This document shows, piece after piece, positions 63,401 to 64,000 of a DNA stretch of 64,000 nt. The position numbers and the translations under genes were made by a program. Source of the DNA: Glutinoglossum americanum (taxonomy: Eukaryota; Ascomycota; Geoglossomycetes; Geoglossales; Geoglossaceae); assembly GCA_020080175.1 (NCBI GenBank), contig JAGHQL010000060.1, forward strand, positions 62,001 through 126,000, written 5' to 3'. The stretch's first letter is position 1. Each line of letters starts with the position of its first letter. Under the pieces are notes generated by a model. It was given only the letters and a program-made list of their open reading frames with translations. It ran no database searches and was not told where the DNA came from.

Positions 63401-64000
63401 ACCTGGCCTTGAACTTGACCGTGAGGCTGGAATTGAAACTGGCCCTGGGCCAGGCCTGGTGAGTCCGTCATTGAATGTCTAGGAGATGGTAGTGATGATG
63501 TTGAAGGATCGGTTTGGGTTCGTATTCTTTTATCGGCAACCGAGGAAGCGGGATTTTGAGCAAGCTGTGTTATCGGTGAATGGGGGCGCGACCCCATTTG
63601 ACGCCGCTCTAGTGGACCATCCGGGGGTCTCTTGCTTGGTATCGATGAACGGCCGCTCGAAACTCCTGGGTTTCCTTCACTCGGACTTGCCCGAGCCGAA
63701 TCGGAAAATCGTAGATGATTGTTGACATTCTTTGCTCCGAACTGTTTCACAAGTTCATTCAACTTCTCGCTAAGTTCTGGATGAGGTTGCGTGTCCATGG
63801 GGATCGGAGATTGTTGTGCATTCACTTGATCTTGGGGTAAACCTTGAGTTTGAGGGAGAGAACTGTCTCCCGCACCTAACACTCCCGATTGATGCTCTCC
63901 ACTCCCGTGTCCCGAGCCAGCGTGGTGATTACCCTGTCTAACTTCTTGCACTGCATCGTCGCTAGGTGTGGGTGAGGGGAGCGTCTGTTTGTTCCCAGAG
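60445..64000 (-). CDS. MIZ/SP-RING zinc-finger protein, SUMO E3 ligase-like (5' end cut)
   Basis: One uninterrupted frame runs from the stop at 60445 to the window edge without an in-frame ATG near 64000, so the gene begins outside the window (or at an exon ending near AACAAACAG, about 63985). At least 1,180 residues are visible. The N-terminal two thirds are disordered, Gln/Pro/Ser-rich, around a helical block (ELRSNMEPNTELPRMRLLRE to AYARFQSDCRTRR). The C-terminal part has a PINIT-like beta region (LSYRFDLSITDSEHIANYEV), then the SP-RING PARGRFCLHRECFDLETFL...DEWKCPLCAG. It ends with an acidic-flanked SUMO-interacting motif, KVIVIIDLDDD. SP-RING proteins of the Siz/PIAS/ZMIZ kind promote SUMO transfer in the nucleus. 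The specific subfamily is not certain. Confidence 0.85.
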   Translation of the reverse strand, partial: SGNKQTLPSPTPSDDAVQEVRQGNHHAGSGHGSGEHQSGVLGAGDSSLPQTQGLPQDQVNAQQSPIPMDTQPHPELSEKLNELVKQFGAKNVNNHLRFSDSARASPSEGNPGVSSGRSSIPSKRPPDGPLERRQMGSRPHSPITQLAQNPASSVADKRIRTQTDPSTSSLPSPRHSMTDSPGLAQGQFQFQPHGQVQGQVPSQGSNQAPTQVLNHAPSHTPNHAPTQVSNRVNTHATVPHRNGPSGVGPSPQGTQAPFTQSQRRASATTTTSPLHQGYGLQEKRNQLICGTVPNRRQSASQHPNRPTLSKFLPIIDRELRSNMEPNTELPRMRLLREACQEEDWFYVALHQMYCLFTIQQQALAGMVGSQKHMDGFQVVRELIKENSLLPKERLTWFAQFPSPLQDLYARSDLYRHAVGLVKDFLAVLPEAYARFQSDCRTRRTPPLVHELVIVMKLQSLIFQRVVYIAIRRGMWGPTEDEYTRRMHEVFQENQKEYLAILDRQDTAQPATLQSIVHAHQRIALEYNNIRTLQLEYYGMNSPTRQNSLAHAQQMFRSYLASQPPVSSPSQQNGPQDPNSQQVSSTATANVFPNQPPAQNNNPSNTSQNSIVRNLPRQLSVNTQVAQQHLPPSLPSATRSIYASPVQTPSAGSPTTPGITAQMQLMQMQRLRQQQETLDRQRRVSQMGQQHQNTRPVAPGQIGSQAVPSRSATIPLPNSSSALGTGPRFLDRRRIVAAVPAGAPDPRHTPTLSSFLSGGMSGSPRQHPINYGRPAHNRARSSQGAGQIQAPLLPPSNFTPNTIPGLPNPTYTALHQAHIRSPYLKCATPPPMDEQAKLYQYVKDFPLQPTIFPQDRPLLSYRFDLSITDSEHIANYEVGTPYDKRDLRRIRVVGPGSLMYRIRCVKLPSAKLLNEDKWVTTETKWPDHIFIDINQVKMETRRRLHFGKDLPIDITDHVRAGENNLKVSILRSQREINAHYAISVEVIEVTTHTDILRLANENLIPAQQSLNAITTSLNAIPDDDDIAVVNNDLTINISDPFTARVFNVPARGRFCLHRECFDLETFLATRASKPKRTNEPCMVDEWKCPLCAGDTRPHRLLVDGFLADVKRELDLQRLDEIRAIVVDKGGSWVPKIELADEDVKREASTASTAAAAATATSAAAGEGGLTPAKEKVIVIIDLDDD

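Overview
The window is nuclear DNA of a filamentous ascomycete. Genes carry short (about 50-110 nt) GT-AG introns, often with CTAAC-type branch sites. The gene set includes a WC-2-type photoreceptor partner, a group III HAMP-repeat histidine kinase, a SNF2-RING translocase and an SH3-SAM-PH polarity protein. The group III kinase and the overall protein similarity point to Eurotiomycetes, perhaps Onygenales; that assignment is inference from recalled family sequences, not a search. I see no rRNA, tRNA, CRISPR, intact transposon or virus-like element.

Layout. 0-8.3 kb: HMG-box chromatin protein (-), PA-TM-RING E3 ligase (-), Ada3/Ngg1 (+). 8.2-11.6 kb: gene-free. 11.6-14.0 kb: ELL-like elongation factor (+). 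15.8-22.5 kb: wc-2/lreB (-) head-to-head with rad50 (+). 23.4-29.6 kb: gcn5 (-) head-to-head with ost5 (+), then rad1 of the 9-1-1 clamp (+) and a Rax1-like RGS membrane protein (+). 30.6-34.9 kb: SDR oxidoreductase, Ran GTPase and Nas2/PSMD9, all (-). 35.8-40.3 kb: Dbl-family RhoGEF (+) and Rtc3/SBDS-domain protein (+). 41.4-45.5 kb: Uls1-like SNF2-RING ATPase (-). 47.1-51.5 kb: Boi1/2-like SH3-SAM-PH protein (-). 53.9-58.1 kb: group III hybrid histidine kinase of the Nik1/DRK1/TcsC type (+). 60.4-64.0 kb: MIZ/SP-RING SUMO-ligase-like protein (-), cut by the window edge.

Most genes here are conserved housekeeping or signalling genes. Three themes recur. The first is chromatin and transcription: two partners of the SAGA acetyltransferase module (Ada3 and Gcn5), ELL and the HMG protein. 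The second is genome maintenance and SUMO/ubiquitin: Rad50, Rad1, Uls1, the SP-RING protein, the PA-TM-RING ligase and Nas2. The third is polarity and stress signalling: Boi, RhoGEF, Rax1-like and the histidine kinase. I worked out exon structures by hand from splice motifs, reading phase and recalled family sequences; most junctions close in phase.

The most unusual signal is in the Boi-like gene. The SH3 domain is separated from the SAM/PH part by a 1,274-nt segment with canonical intron ends. That segment nevertheless stays open in the SH3 reading frame to within about 20 nt of the acceptor. It holds degenerate repeats spaced by multiples of three, and a 59-nt intron at its end would splice it in as a 405-residue in-frame insert.
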